64,000 nt of DNA from Massilia putida (GCF_001941825.1 NZ_CP019038.1:1178001-1242000); one strand, 5' to 3'. Numbered from the stretch's first letter, positions 1 to 8,646 are shown. Notes: generated by a model not told the origin, from the sequence alone. Made by a program: numbers and translations.

Positions 1-308
1 AGGATTTCCTGACCAAGCCAGTCGGCCGGGCAGCGCTCGAGGAAGCGATCGCGCGCGCCCTCGAGCGCGTCGTCCGGACCGGGGCCGAGGTGGCGCTGCA
101 GGAGGCGCGCACGCGGCAACTAGCCCTGCTGAGCAATCGGGAGCGGGAAGTCGCGGCATTGCTCGCCGAAGGATGGCTGAACAAAAAAGTGGCCGCCGCC
201 CTCGGCACGACGGAGCGCACGATCAAGGCGCACCGGGCCAGCATCATGGAAAAGTTGGGTATCCGGTCGGTCGTGGAACTGGCACGGCTGCTCGACCCGC
301 GACAGTGA
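1..308 (+). CDS. LuxR/FixJ-type response regulator, 3' part only
   Basis: This is the C-terminal end of a two-component response regulator; the gene runs in from outside the window and is read in the frame starting at base 3. The first visible residues, DFLTKPV, match the end of a receiver domain with the conserved Lys-Pro of the beta5 strand. After a short linker comes a LuxR-type (GerE) helix-turn-helix: LSNREREVAALLAEG, then the recognition part KKVAAALGTTERTIKAHRA. It should bind DNA when its aspartate, outside the window, is phosphorylated. The stop is TGA at 306-308. Partner kinase and target are not visible. Confidence 0.85.
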   Translation, partial: DFLTKPVGRAALEEAIARALERVVRTGAEVALQEARTRQLALLSNREREVAALLAEGWLNKKVAAALGTTERTIKAHRASIMEKLGIRSVVELARLLDPRQ

Positions 309-640
309 GCGAACGTCCGGCCAAGACGACGCCGCGTCGCGACAGGGCGGTGTCGCGTTACCGGCCGGGACAGCTGTCGTTCCCCGGATGTGCGGAATGC
401 ACGCCGGGTTCTCGATCAATGCGGAAGCGCAGATCTACCGATATCGTAGAGCGCGGTTGGCGCGCAACCCATCTACACGGCTTGCAGTCCACTGCATAAC
501 TGCTTCGGCGCCATAACACAGACTGCACTGTTGGCACGATAGCGTGCGATTCTCGGTAACGGTCATCATCCCTGATCTGCTCAAATTGCGGACCTTGAGC
601 AGGCTTAAAACAGATCCGGACAAACGATTTATGCTGCGTA
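309..640. other. Intergenic stretch with no gene recognised
   Basis: Some open frames exist here, but none has a ribosome-binding site or recognisable protein character. Nothing beyond the downstream hairpin can be supported. Confidence 0.5.
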
Positions 641-666
641 AAAAGGCTCGCCTAAGCGAGCCTTTT
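641..666. terminator. Hairpin terminator, probably the ancestral guaA terminator
   Basis: Perfect 11-base arms AAAAGGCTCGC / GCGAGCCTTTT enclose a 4-base loop (CTAA). The A and T tracts on either side make it usable in both directions. It sits left of the distal copy of the guaA end at about 701. Similar hairpins occupy the same relative place at 23788-23817 and 28503-28527, so it probably terminated guaA before islands inserted. Confidence 0.7.
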
Positions 667-700
667 CAAATCATAAGAGTATAGTTTTCTATGCGAAATC

Positions 701-800
701 TTACCCACTCGATGATCAATGGCTGAGCTAAGCCTATGAATCGACTAGCATTTTTACGGCACTTCAGCTCAGTACCATTCACGATACCATGCCGAATACA
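701..800. other. Island junction (a): distal att site and left end of island I
   Basis: TTACCCACTCGATGATCAAT at 701 resembles the last bases of guaA on the same strand (CTCCCACTCGAT at 28566-28577). The following roughly 75 bases, beginning ATCAATGGCTGAGCTAAGCC, match 23866-23945 with scattered differences, including a shared CGATACCATG motif at 782-791 and 23934-23943. I read this as the left boundary of a guaA-integrated element. From 800 to the IS at 901 I see no gene. Confidence 0.6.
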
Positions 801-961
801 TAGTTCGCTGAACTGGCAACACCAACCATTAGCTGGTTTTTACCCTACCACGACCACCTTCCCCGCCGTTAGACCCTACGTACATGGTATCGTGAACAAT
901 TGGCCTGCTGCCGATTCCACAGACACCAAGTTAAGGTGGAAAATGGGGTCAGGAGGAATCA

Positions 962-1258
962 ATGGCAGCAGCAAGAAGGCAGTTCAGCCGAGAGTTCAAA
1001 CTTGAGGCGGTGAAGTTGGTCGAAGAACGCGGGGTATCGGTACGCCAAGCTGCTCAAGACCTGGACGTGCACGAAAACGTCCTACGCAAATGGGTACGCG
1101 AATTGCGCGAGCAACCCGAGGAAGCATTCCCTGGCAACGGCAAGATGACGGCCCAGGATGCTGAGATTGCGCGGTTGCGCAAAGAAGTCACCAAGCTCAA
1201 GATGGAGCGAGACCTGTTGAAAAAAGCCGCGGCCTACTTCGCGAAGGAGTCGATTTGA
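962..1258 (+). CDS. IS3-family OrfA (transposase DNA-binding subunit)
   Basis: A 98-residue helix-turn-helix protein that recognises the IS ends. It starts RRQFSREFKLEAVKL, then has the HTH VSVRQAAQDLDVHENVLRKW, and ends in a leucine-rich coiled coil (EIARLRKEVTKLKMERDLL). A ribosome-binding site AGGAGG lies just before ATG 962. A slippery heptamer A AAA AAG at 1220-1226 permits the -1 frameshift that makes the OrfAB transposase. The protein is identical to the OrfA of the copy at 23362-23658. Confidence 0.92.
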   Translation: MAAARRQFSREFKLEAVKLVEERGVSVRQAAQDLDVHENVLRKWVRELREQPEEAFPGNGKMTAQDAEIARLRKEVTKLKMERDLLKKAAAYFAKESI

Positions 1259-2112
1259 AGTTCGGCTTCATCGCGAAGCACCGAGGAGTCTGGCCGGTCA
1301 ATTTGATGTGCGAGGCGCTCGGTGTCTCGAGGGGCGGCTTCTATGGCTGGCTGACGCGTCCGCCGAGCCGGCGCAGCAGGCAAGACAAAAAGCTGGGTGT
1401 CCAGGTACGGCAAAGCTTCCTGCGCAGTGACCGGACCTACGGAGCAAGGCGAGTCTGGCGCGACGTTCTTGAGCAAGGCTTGCAGTGTGGGCTGCATCGT
1501 ATCGAGCGTCTGATGCGAGACCAGGCGTTGCGCGCCCGGCCTCGACGCCGAGGTCTGCCCAAGGACCGCGGAGCGCGCAGCTCCGCGGCAGAGAACCTGC
1601 TCGATCGGCAGTTCCAGGCCGAGGCGCCAAATCAGAAATGGGTCGCCGACTTTACGTATATTTGGACTGCCGAGGGATGGCTATACGTTGCCGCCGTGCT
1701 GGACCTTTATTCGCGTCGTATCGTTGGCTGGTCGATGCAAGACAGCATGACTTCGCAACTTGTCGTCGATGTGCTGATGATGGCTGTCTGGCGTCGAGGT
1801 AAGCCAACTGCGTTGCTCCACCATTCGGATCAGGGCAGCCAATACACCAGCGAGCACTTCCAACAACTGCTCAAGGAACAGGGCATTACCTGCAGCATGA
1901 GCCGGGCCGGCGAAGTCTGGGACAACTCGGCAATGGAGAGCTTCTTCAGCTCGCTCAAGACTGAACGAACAGCACGAAAGGTGTACCGTACCCGTGCCCA
2001 GGCGCGCTCAGACGTGTTCGACTACATCGAACGCTTCTACAATACTACGCGGCGACATTCGACGCTGGGATACGTCAGCCCAATGCAGTTTGAAGAAGCT
2101 AGAAAAGCTTAA
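1255..2112 (+). CDS. IS3-family OrfB (DDE integrase-core transposase)
   Basis: About 285 residues with an HTH_21 segment near the N-terminus and an rve-type DDE catalytic domain: WVADFTYI (first Asp), HHSDQGSQYTS (second Asp) and NSAMESFFSSLKTE (Glu). The C-terminal YNTTRRHSTLGY is typical of IS3 OrfB. It overlaps orfA and is probably made mainly as a frameshift fusion. About 16 residues differ from the copy at 22508-23365. It looks intact. Confidence 0.92.
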   Translation: MKFGFIAKHRGVWPVNLMCEALGVSRGGFYGWLTRPPSRRSRQDKKLGVQVRQSFLRSDRTYGARRVWRDVLEQGLQCGLHRIERLMRDQALRARPRRRGLPKDRGARSSAAENLLDRQFQAEAPNQKWVADFTYIWTAEGWLYVAAVLDLYSRRIVGWSMQDSMTSQLVVDVLMMAVWRRGKPTALLHHSDQGSQYTSEHFQQLLKEQGITCSMSRAGEVWDNSAMESFFSSLKTERTARKVYRTRAQARSDVFDYIERFYNTTRRHSTLGYVSPMQFEEARKA

Positions 2113-2142
2113 AGCGGTGTCACCCGAATCGGCAGCAGGCCA

Positions 2143-2436
2143 CTTGTTCGTATCCGTTTTTCGTGGATTCCCATGACGAACAAAGGACGGCAATCATCGG
2201 TTCTTGAACGTCTGAGATCGCTGCAATCAGGTCTTCAAAAGTCGCCAACAGCTTGTCATATCTCGTTATCGAACGGGCCATTTCAGTCTCTGGTGGTTGA
2301 TGGCGAAGGTCTGCTCCTGGCCGATCTCGGCCGATCGAGCCAGCATATGTTGCGACAACGAAAGTTTCATGGCCTGTCCCGACAGTCCAGACCCGACCTC
2401 CTTCCGACAGCAGGGCCCGAATGTATGGATGCTCGC
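2143..2436 (-). pseudogene. Degraded IS remnant, possibly the C-terminus of an IS5-type transposase
   Basis: The minus strand near 2215-2310 encodes SITRYDKLLATFEDLIAAI, resembling the end of IS5/IS427-type transposases (the RYDKL motif). The reading continues into unrelated sequence without other catalytic motifs, and no IS ends are visible. The call rests on one short motif. Confidence 0.35.
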
Positions 2437-2733
2437 TTACTCTCTGAACCTTTTCTGCAAGCCTAGAAGGACAAGTGCGGCATCGAGCCGCCGACGGGCC
2501 GCCCATACCTCCAGCATATTGACCACCGACCAGCCCGTGACCAAACCGAGCAAAATCTTGACCCATTCGGGTGCCTGAAAACTCGCCGCATTGTTGAAAA
2601 ACATAACAACCGTTATAGGCAACAGTAAGCTCAGGAGCCTGACAGTCGCGGACGCAGGCTGATCTAGGATAGCCTGGGCCTTCGCACGTAGAATTTCATT
2701 TTTTAGAATTGAAGCTGCAATTTCTTCATGCAT
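2437..2733 (-). CDS. Small putative membrane protein, unknown function
   Basis: A 98-residue protein from ATG 2733 (MHEEIAASILKNEIL...). An amphipathic N-terminal stretch is followed by two hydrophobic segments: residues about 32-47 (LSLLLPITVVMFFN) and about 55-70 (WVKILLGLVTGWSVVNML). The tail RRRLDAALVLLGL is basic. No family is recognised. It lies downstream of, and on the same strand as, the hypothetical gene at 2849-3172. The ribosome-binding site is weak, and the whole pair is surrounded by IS elements, so it may be stranded cargo. Confidence 0.45.
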   Translation of the reverse strand: MHEEIAASILKNEILRAKAQAILDQPASATVRLLSLLLPITVVMFFNNAASFQAPEWVKILLGLVTGWSVVNMLEVWAARRRLDAALVLLGLQKRFRE

Positions 2734-2848
2734 AGAGGGAGCTTGGTATAGGAAAGTTGGTAGTCGGATATAGCCGCTGTTGGCCGAACTCGGCCGTTCA
2801 TTGTACGGCAGCAGTCGACCCGAAGCAGACATCGGCGATCTTTCAACT

Positions 2849-3172
2849 TCATATGCGGTTTCTCTTCAAGGAAGAAGACCTTGAACAACGCAACCAGTCG
2901 TCGAGAGTTCGCAGCAGGAACGCTCTATTACGCTTCACGACGGCTTGCCTGGGAATTCTGGCGAGGAAGTAGTGCAAGTATCCGTTTGAAAGCGCTAGCT
3001 GCCGTTCGGATACCCGGTCGCCAATGACACGGGCTCGTAGCGCCATTAAGTACGTGGTGTTCCAAGCCCACACCGTTCCGCCGTGAACCTCCACCGAGAA
3101 ATACGCGTCCTCAGGCCAATGGATGACGGAAACGCTGCTACCGCATCTGGTACAGGCTCCCTTGCCCGGCAA
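2849..3172 (-). CDS. Hypothetical protein with an N-terminal Cys pair
   Basis: A 107-residue protein starting at TTG 3172, with AAGGA a few bases upstream. Residues about 8-12 contain a C-x2-C pair (CTRCGSS), as in half of a zinc ribbon, followed by the aromatic-rich segments YFSVEVHGGTVWAWN and YLMALRARVIGDR. The C-terminus is rich in Arg and Ser. The composition is protein-like, but I do not recognise the family. An IS3-family element begins at 3191, only 18 bases upstream, so the native promoter is probably lost. Confidence 0.45.
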   Translation of the reverse strand: MPGKGACTRCGSSVSVIHWPEDAYFSVEVHGGTVWAWNTTYLMALRARVIGDRVSERQLALSNGYLHYFLARIPRQAVVKRNRAFLLRTLDDWLRCSRSSSLKRNRI

Positions 3173-3260
3173 GGTTCCTTCAATCGGTGATGAACCGCCC
3201 CGGGAATAGTGGAGGCTGGTTGGTTTAAGTTAATGCGGTTTCATCGGCAGCGATCTTGAG

Positions 3261-4076
3261 CTACCGATAGTAGTTTGCCTCAGCTTCCGCGGGCGGGATA
3301 TAGCCGATTGGTTCCATCAACCGGTGGTGGTTGAACCAGGCCACCCATTCCAAGGTTGCCAGCTCGACAGATTCCCGAGTTTTCCAGGTTCGGCGGTGAA
3401 TCAATTCCGTCTTGTACAAGCCGTTGATCGTCTCAGCCAGTGCGTTGTCGTAGCTGTCTCCCCGATTGCCGACCGACGGTTCGATACCTGCTTCGGCCAG
3501 GCGTTCGCTGTAGCGAATGCTGAGATATTGCGAGCCCCTATCGGAATGATGGATTAAAGTTCCATTTTCACCGGGCTGGCGAGCATACAATGCCTGTTCA
3601 AGCGCATCCAGAACGAAATCAGTGGTCATCGACGAACTGACCCGCCAGCCGACAATGCGCCGGGCGAAAACGTCCACCACGAAGGCTACGTACAGCCAGC
3701 CCTGCCACGTCGAAACGTATGTAAAGTCCGACACCCACAGCTGATTTGGACGGTCAGCCCTAAACTGCCGATTCACCCGATCCAGCGGACGTGGGGCGGC
3801 AGAATCGGGAATCGTTGTCCGGACTCGCTTGCCGCGCACAGCACCTTGCAAACCCAGCCGCTTCATCAAGCGCTCGACCGTGCAGCGAGCGATGGCGATG
3901 CGTTCCCGGTTCATCTGCTTCCAGACCTTGTCGGCTCCGTAGACCTTCATGTTGGCCTGCCAGACCCGGCTGATTTCCGGACACAGAATCTCATCGCGCT
4001 TCGCCCGCGCGCATCGCTTCGACGAATCACGAAGCTGTGCCGCATGGCGCCGATAACCCGACGGGGCAATCCGCAA
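3261..4076 (-). CDS. IS3-family OrfB transposase (IS51-like)
   Basis: The catalytic half of the transposase. It has HTH_21-like MKVYGADKVWKQMNRE, then the integrase core with WVSDFTYVSTW (Asp), HHSDRGSQYLS (Asp) and DNALAETINGLYKTE (Glu), and the end FNHHRLMEPIGYIPP. The natural product probably begins further upstream through a frameshift from orfA: the frame stays open to about 4139 and encodes a plausible linker. There are no internal stops. Confidence 0.9.
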   Translation of the reverse strand: MRIAPSGYRRHAAQLRDSSKRCARAKRDEILCPEISRVWQANMKVYGADKVWKQMNRERIAIARCTVERLMKRLGLQGAVRGKRVRTTIPDSAAPRPLDRVNRQFRADRPNQLWVSDFTYVSTWQGWLYVAFVVDVFARRIVGWRVSSSMTTDFVLDALEQALYARQPGENGTLIHHSDRGSQYLSIRYSERLAEAGIEPSVGNRGDSYDNALAETINGLYKTELIHRRTWKTRESVELATLEWVAWFNHHRLMEPIGYIPPAEAEANYYR

Positions 4077-4132
4077 GACCTTGCAGATCGGCTCGACCCC
4101 GAAGGTGTCGCGATGCTGATCGATAAAGGCCT

Positions 4133-4459
4133 TCAGGACTTCAAACGGCGGTCGAGCTCCGCCTGGGCGAAAAACGCGCTTGCCAGCTTCAGGATTTCGT
4201 TCGCCCGCCGCAGCTCTTTGTTCTCGCGCTCCAGGGCTTTGAGTCGCTCACGCTCCTCTGTTGTCACTCCTGCGCGCTCTCCCTGGTCAATCTGGTCGCG
4301 CTTGACCCATTCATGCAGCGTTTGTGGCGTGCAGCCGATCATCCCTGCAATTGACTCGACCGCCGCCCACAGCGAAGGATGCTCATTACGCTGCTCCCGT
4401 ACCAGACGGACTGCGCGCTCCCGGACTTCCGGCGAAAATTTGCTTGGCTTCTTGTTCAT
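4133..4459 (-). CDS. IS3-family OrfA (IS51-like)
   Basis: A 108-residue helix-turn-helix protein beginning [17 protein letters not shown]. The HTH continues through [18 protein letters not shown], followed by a leucine-zipper-like coiled coil ([20 protein letters not shown]) and the typical [11 protein letters not shown] end, where the frameshift into orfB would occur. It initiates close to the element's right end. It looks intact. Confidence 0.9.
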   Translation of the reverse strand: MNKKPSKFSPEVRERAVRLVREQRNEHPSLWAAVESIAGMIGCTPQTLHEWVKRDQIDQGERAGVTTEERERLKALERENKELRRANEILKLASAFFAQAELDRRLKS

Positions 4460-4509
4460 AGCTCCATTCTCTCAAGAGTTGGAGCCTCCATCAAATCCGG
4501 GGCGGTTCA

Positions 4510-4742
4510 GTCGACGCAACACAGTCATGGAATCGTTGTGCTGGCGTTTGATAGTTGAGGGTTTTCCGTGGACGCTCGTTTAGCCGCCTGGCTACCTCGT
4601 CCAAATTCTCCTGGGAATACGTAGACAGGTCTATCCCTTTGGGGAAATACTGACGTAGCAGCCCGTTCGTATTTTCATTTGACCCGCGTTGCCAAGGATG
4701 ATGGGGATCGCAGAAATGCTTCTTTCGAAACGCGCTCGCCTC
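4510..4742 (-). pseudogene. IS30-family transposase, C-terminal fragment
   Basis: The minus strand encodes the hallmark end of IS30 transposases: [28 protein letters not shown], then [15 protein letters not shown]. The glutamate of the DDE triad lies in NENTNG. The N-terminal two thirds are missing. The 3' end is cut by the IS3-family element at 4509, so the reading runs into that element's terminus, and the 5' side is cut near 4742. Not functional. Confidence 0.85.
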
Positions 4743-4871
4743 ATTCATTGCCACCGCGTTTTAGGACAGCCCTCACCTGCAACCCTGTGTCCGTTGATCT
4801 GCCCCGGCAAAACTGGACAACTTCCTGGATGAGTTTTGGTCCAACTTTTTCCTTCGAGAAGGAGTGCGGCC

Positions 4872-5150
4872 ATGAAACGGAAACGGTACTCAGCAGAGCA
4901 GATTGTCTCGATTCTCCGGCAGGCAGAGCTGGGGATGGCAGTAGGTGATATCGTGCGCCAGCTTGGCATTTCGGAGCAGACGTTCTATCGCTGGAAGAAG
5001 CAGTACGCGGGCATGCAGGTCGAAGGTGTGCGCGAGCTGAAGATCCTGCAGGAAGAAAACGCGCGGTTGAAAAAGCTGGTCGCCGAGCTGAGCCTGGACA
5101 AGGCGATCCTGCAGGACGTCGCCTCAAAAAAGTGGAACGGCCCGCGCTGA
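4872..5150 (+). CDS. IS407-like OrfA
   Basis: A 92-residue helix-turn-helix protein from ATG 4872 (MKRKRYSAEQIVSILRQAE), preceded by a GGAG-type ribosome-binding site. The HTH GDIVRQLGISEQTFYRWKKQ is followed by a coiled coil (LKILQEENARLKKLVAELSL). The slippery heptamer A AAA AAG at 5127-5133 lies in the overlap with orfB. I prefer ATG 4872 to an upstream in-frame start because it matches the usual family N-terminus. Confidence 0.9.
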   Translation: MKRKRYSAEQIVSILRQAELGMAVGDIVRQLGISEQTFYRWKKQYAGMQVEGVRELKILQEENARLKKLVAELSLDKAILQDVASKKWNGPR

Positions 5151-5968
5151 AAAGGGAAGTGGTGAAGTACATCGTGAGCCACTACGGCCTGAAGCTAGCG
5201 CGGGCCTGCAGACTGATGAAACAGGTGCGCAGCACACAATACCTGCACAGTCGGAAGGATCCGAAGCTGCCGTTGCGGCAGCGTTTGAAAGAGCTGGCAC
5301 AGGTGCGCCTGAGGTGGGGCTACCGGCGCCTGCACATCCTCCTGAAGCGCGAAGGTTTCCAGCTTGGTGTCAACCAGACCTATCGCTGGTATCGCCTTGA
5401 AGAGCTGCAACTGCGGTCCTGGCGCAAAAAGCGCAGCAAGACGACCATGCTCCGGCAGGCGCGCATGCAGGCGCTCCACATCAACGACGCCTGGAGCATG
5501 GACTTCGTAGCCGACCAATTGGCCGACGGGACAAAGATCCGGCTGCTGACGATCATCGATATCTACAGTCGGGAATCGCTGGCGATCGTCGTCGGTCATC
5601 GCCTGCGCGGCGACGATGTCGTCGCGGCGCTTAACCGCATTGCCGAAAGACGTCCGGCACCGAAATGTCTGTTCGTCGACAACGGCAGCGAGTTCTCGGG
5701 ACAATTGCTCGACCTATGGGCGTACCACCACCAGACGAAAATCGACTTCAGCCGGCCCGGCAAGCCAACCGATAACTGTTTCATCGAGACATTCAATGGA
5801 TCGCTACGCGACGAATGCCTGAACATTCATTGGTTCGCTTCACTGACCGAGACTCAGGCCGTCGTGGAAGCCTGGCGCCGGGACTACAATGAGAGCCGTC
5901 CTCACACAGCTCTCAAAAACCTGACACCGGCCGCTTTCGCCCGGGAGACCGGGGCTGGAGGTGCATAA
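5132..5968 (+). CDS. IS407-like OrfB transposase
   Basis: A protein of about 278 residues with an N-terminal helical region (RQRLKELAQVRLRWGYRRLH) and an rve DDE core: SMDFVADQLADG (Asp), LFVDNGSEFSG (Asp), and FIETFNGSLRDECLN (Glu). The end WRRDYNESRPHTALKNLTP is typical. It overlaps orfA by 19 bases and is probably expressed as a -1 frameshift fusion. It looks intact. Confidence 0.92.
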   Translation: MERPALKREVVKYIVSHYGLKLARACRLMKQVRSTQYLHSRKDPKLPLRQRLKELAQVRLRWGYRRLHILLKREGFQLGVNQTYRWYRLEELQLRSWRKKRSKTTMLRQARMQALHINDAWSMDFVADQLADGTKIRLLTIIDIYSRESLAIVVGHRLRGDDVVAALNRIAERRPAPKCLFVDNGSEFSGQLLDLWAYHHQTKIDFSRPGKPTDNCFIETFNGSLRDECLNIHWFASLTETQAVVEAWRRDYNESRPHTALKNLTPAAFARETGAGGA

Positions 5969-6029
5969 AAACGGATCTCAACAGACCAAAATTTTGTCTT
6001 CAAAGTGTCCAGGGAATCCAAGCGGATCA

Positions 6030-6342
6030 CACAACCGCTAGCCAGCCCCTGATTGTGGAGCGTTTTTCGGTTGCAGACATTCAGAAATTGGCGGTCACAG
6101 ATTGGTAAAACGTCATGCGCTGCTCGACGCCTCAGTCTCGGAGAGGCTCTGGCGGCGGCGATCGTCTGCTCGTTGACATTCTTGTATTTCTGAGCCTCGT
6201 GGAGAAGCCTGACATCTGCTCCACGCGTGACTGCGGAGCGAAACGCCTGCAGAACAGGCAGATAATGGAATTCGTAGAATGCGCCCCGCAGGCCAAAGCC
6301 CTCGGCAGCACAACCAATAAAACCTGTAATGGCCTCGTACAC
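6030..6342 (-). pseudogene. Fragment of a phospholipase-D-like gene
   Basis: The minus strand encodes FYEFHYLPVLQAFRSAVTRG followed by ADVRLLHEAQKYKNVNEQTI, resembling the stretch before the first HKD motif of PLD-superfamily nucleases. No intact HxKxxxxD motif follows: the downstream residues look frameshifted and the IS at 6029 cuts the gene. Upstream the frame hits a stop. It is probably the relic of a larger accessory gene. The assignment is by eye. Confidence 0.4.
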
Positions 6343-6927
6343 GTTACGCGATGGTCAGCGCATCTGCTCGGATTCCGGATCATCTTGGTCCGGTGCAGCA
6401 TCCCTTGCCGCTATCGAAGCGCACTGGCCGAGTAAACCATTTATATGATTTACTTGATTTATGAGAAAACTCCGCTTGCCGCTGATTCGTTCGAAGGGTG
6501 AACTCATGTTTTGCGGCCCGCACGGCGACATGGCTGGGCGTCCGACGATGCGGTTGGGGTGCGCGTCACGCTCAGGAAAAACCTTGAACACCTGGCCCGT
6601 TTCGGATTTCGCGCTGCCGAAAATTCTGGTATATCGATGGGCGACTCCCCCGGATTTATCTGCCTTGCGCTCGTGATCGATCGGCTCGCCGCTCAAGCCC
6701 CCTTGGCTACGACCGTAGGATGCCTCAACGTTGCCGTGGACCGGAGCTCCTGTCGCCGCTACCCTGCATATCCACTTTGGCACTTCGATGCCGTTTCATG
6801 AAGGATGCGTCCATCCCATTAAAGCCCACACAGTGTCGTTTTCGCGCACGGGCAAGACGCTGCCCGTTGCCACCGGCTACATATTGACTTAGAATTTCCT
6901 TAGGGCAATTTTTAGACCGGTGGGGTT
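6343..6927. other. Gene-poor scar with an IS110-end fragment
   Basis: No convincing gene is seen. Bases 6768-6813 (ATCCACTTTGGCAC[T]TCGATGCCGTT, then GCGTCCATCCCATT) closely match 14590-14638, the noncoding sequence upstream of the IS110-family transposase. I take this as the relic of a related IS110-type end. Confidence 0.45.
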
Positions 6928-8646
6928 ATGTCTGAGACCGATGTCCCGCAACACTCCGAACAGATCAACCAGCCCGATGCACGGTCCGGCGGTACGCACA
7001 CGCTGCCGGCGGTCGCGGCGCTGGGTGCTTTGTCGCTGGCGGGTTGCGGCGCGGGCAGCGACACCGAGCCACGTGAAACGGTCCTCGCTGCGGAGGTGAC
7101 GAGTGTCGCCAAGACGGCGATGACCGATGCCGCGGCCGCGCGCTTCCTCGCGCAGGCGTCGATGGGCGCGACGCGCGAGCAGATCAAGCGCGTGCAAACG
7201 CTGGGCTACGCCGGCTGGCTCGACGAGCAGTACGCGCTGCCGGCCTCGCCGTCGCGCTGGGATGCGCTGGTCGCCGGCGGGTTCAACGCGGCAGCGAACA
7301 AGAATTCCGAGGACGGCTTCGATGCCTGCGCCTGGCGCAAGCTGCTGGCCGCGCCCGATACGCTGCGCCAGCGCGTCACCCTGGCACTGTCTGAAATCCT
7401 CGTGATCGGCATCGACGGCCTCGTCGGCGGCGGTTGGCGCCAGTTCACGGCCGCGGCCTACCTCGACCTGCTCGAAGCGAATGCATTCGGCAATTACCGC
7501 GGCCTGATGCAAGCCGTGTCGCTGAGCACGGCGATGGGTGAATACCTGACCTTTCGCGGCAACGTCAAGTTCAATCCCAAGACCGGCGCCTTGCCCGACG
7601 AGAACTATGCGCGCGAGCTGATGCAGCTGTTCACCATCGGACTCGTGCAGTTAAACCCCGACGGCACGCCGAAATTGGTGCACGGCAAGCCCCAGGAAAC
7701 CTATGGCCTGGACGACATCACGGGCTTGGCGCGGGTATTCACGGGCTGGGACTACGACCTGTCCGGCACGAGCACCGCCACGCCGGATTTCAAGCGCCGC
7801 CCCATGGTCCAGGTCGCGGCGCGCCACGAGACCGGCGCCAAGACCTTCCTCGGGACCACCATCGCGGCCGGCGGCACGGGCGCGAGCGACATGAAGGCGG
7901 CGCTCGACACCCTGTTCGCGCACCCGAACGTCGGTCCTTTCATCGGCCGCCAGCTGATCCAGCGGTTGGTCTGCAGCAACCCGTCGCCAGCGTACGTCGC
8001 GCGGGTGGCGGCCGCGTTCGACAACGACGGCAACCGGGTCCGCGGCAACCTGAGGGCGGTACTCAAGGCGATCCTGCTGGACGACGAGGCGCGCAGCGCG
8101 ACGGCCGCCGCCGCGCCCGGCGCCGGCAAGCAGCGCGAGCCGATCCTGCGCCTCGCCGCGTGGGCGCGTGCGTTCAAGGCGAACTCGCCCAGTAGCGCCT
8201 GGGCCATCGGCAACACGTCGGACCCGGCCACGCGCCTCGGCCAGAGTCCCCTGCGCTCGCCGAGCGTGTTCAACTTCTTCCGGCCCGGCTACGTACCGCC
8301 CGGCAGCGCGATCGCGGGCGCGGGCCTCGTCGCGCCGGAGTTCCAGCTGACGAACGAATCGAGCACGGTCGGCTACCTGAATTTCATGCAGACGGTCGTC
8401 AGCAAGGGCATCGGCGACGTCAAGGCCGATTACACCGCCCTGCTACCGCTGGCGAACGATGCCGGCGCGCTGCTCGCGGAGCTGAACACGGTGCTCGCGG
8501 CCGGACAGCTGAGCGGACCGACCTTGAACCTGCTGCGTCCGGCCATCAACTCGCTGCCGGCGAACAGCGACGCGGCGCGCCTGAACCGCATCTACGCCGC
8601 CGTGCTGCTGGTGCTGGCGGCGCCCGAATTCATCATCCTGCACTAA
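6928..8646 (+). CDS. DUF1800 family protein
   Basis: A 572-residue protein of the DUF1800 family, which is usually encoded beside a DUF1501 protein, as here; its biochemical role is unknown. Family signatures include ARFLAQASMGATREQI near residue 70, ELMQLFTIGLVQLNPDG, then GLARVFTGWDY, and the late LGQSPLRSPSVFNFFRPGY. A lipobox-like LAGC occurs at residues 37-40, but it follows an unusually long polar N-terminus (about 25 residues), as if the native start had been replaced; only the weak context GGGGTT precedes ATG 6928. It ends 11 bases before the DUF1501 gene, so the two are probably cotranscribed. Confidence 0.88.
   Translation: MSETDVPQHSEQINQPDARSGGTHTLPAVAALGALSLAGCGAGSDTEPRETVLAAEVTSVAKTAMTDAAAARFLAQASMGATREQIKRVQTLGYAGWLDEQYALPASPSRWDALVAGGFNAAANKNSEDGFDACAWRKLLAAPDTLRQRVTLALSEILVIGIDGLVGGGWRQFTAAAYLDLLEANAFGNYRGLMQAVSLSTAMGEYLTFRGNVKFNPKTGALPDENYARELMQLFTIGLVQLNPDGTPKLVHGKPQETYGLDDITGLARVFTGWDYDLSGTSTATPDFKRRPMVQVAARHETGAKTFLGTTIAAGGTGASDMKAALDTLFAHPNVGPFIGRQLIQRLVCSNPSPAYVARVAAAFDNDGNRVRGNLRAVLKAILLDDEARSATAAAAPGAGKQREPILRLAAWARAFKANSPSSAWAIGNTSDPATRLGQSPLRSPSVFNFFRPGYVPPGSAIAGAGLVAPEFQLTNESSTVGYLNFMQTVVSKGIGDVKADYTALLPLANDAGALLAELNTVLAAGQLSGPTLNLLRPAINSLPANSDAARLNRIYAAVLLVLAAPEFIILH

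Larger units (their letters stand above)
901..2142 (+). mobile_element. IS3-family insertion sequence, copy 1
   Basis: The element is bounded by inverted ends TGGCCTGCTGCCGATTC... and its complement ...GAATCGGCAGCAGGCCA, giving 1242 bp. It carries orfA and orfB in the IS3 overlapping arrangement. A second copy of identical length lies inverted at 22478-23719. The flanks here (AAT on the left, CTT on the right) are not a target duplication, so this copy was probably involved in a later rearrangement. Confidence 0.9.
3191..4509 (-). mobile_element. IS3-family insertion sequence (IS51-like group)
   Basis: Inverted ends TGAACCGCCCCGG... (3191) and ...CCGGGGCGGTTCA (4509) define a 1319-bp element on the minus strand. 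The flanking trinucleotides (TGA on the left, GTC on the right) do not match. On its right it abuts the middle of an IS30-type transposase fragment, and on its left an unrelated gene, so it sits at a rearrangement joint rather than a clean insertion. Confidence 0.88.
4795..6029 (+). mobile_element. IS3-family insertion sequence (IS407-like group)
   Basis: The ends TGATCTGCCCCGG... (4795) and ...CCAAGCGGATCA (6029) are imperfect inverted repeats, giving about 1235 bp. The group is assigned from the OrfA and OrfB protein character. The four bases on each side (CCGT and CACA) do not match, so no target duplication remains. It interrupts a phospholipase-D-like gene fragment on its right and abuts the IS30 remnant region on its left. 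Confidence 0.85.

Noticed and set aside
736..1005. Open frame of 89 codons ahead of the first IS
   Set aside because: It runs across the island end and the IS terminus into orfA sequence in another frame and has no protein character.
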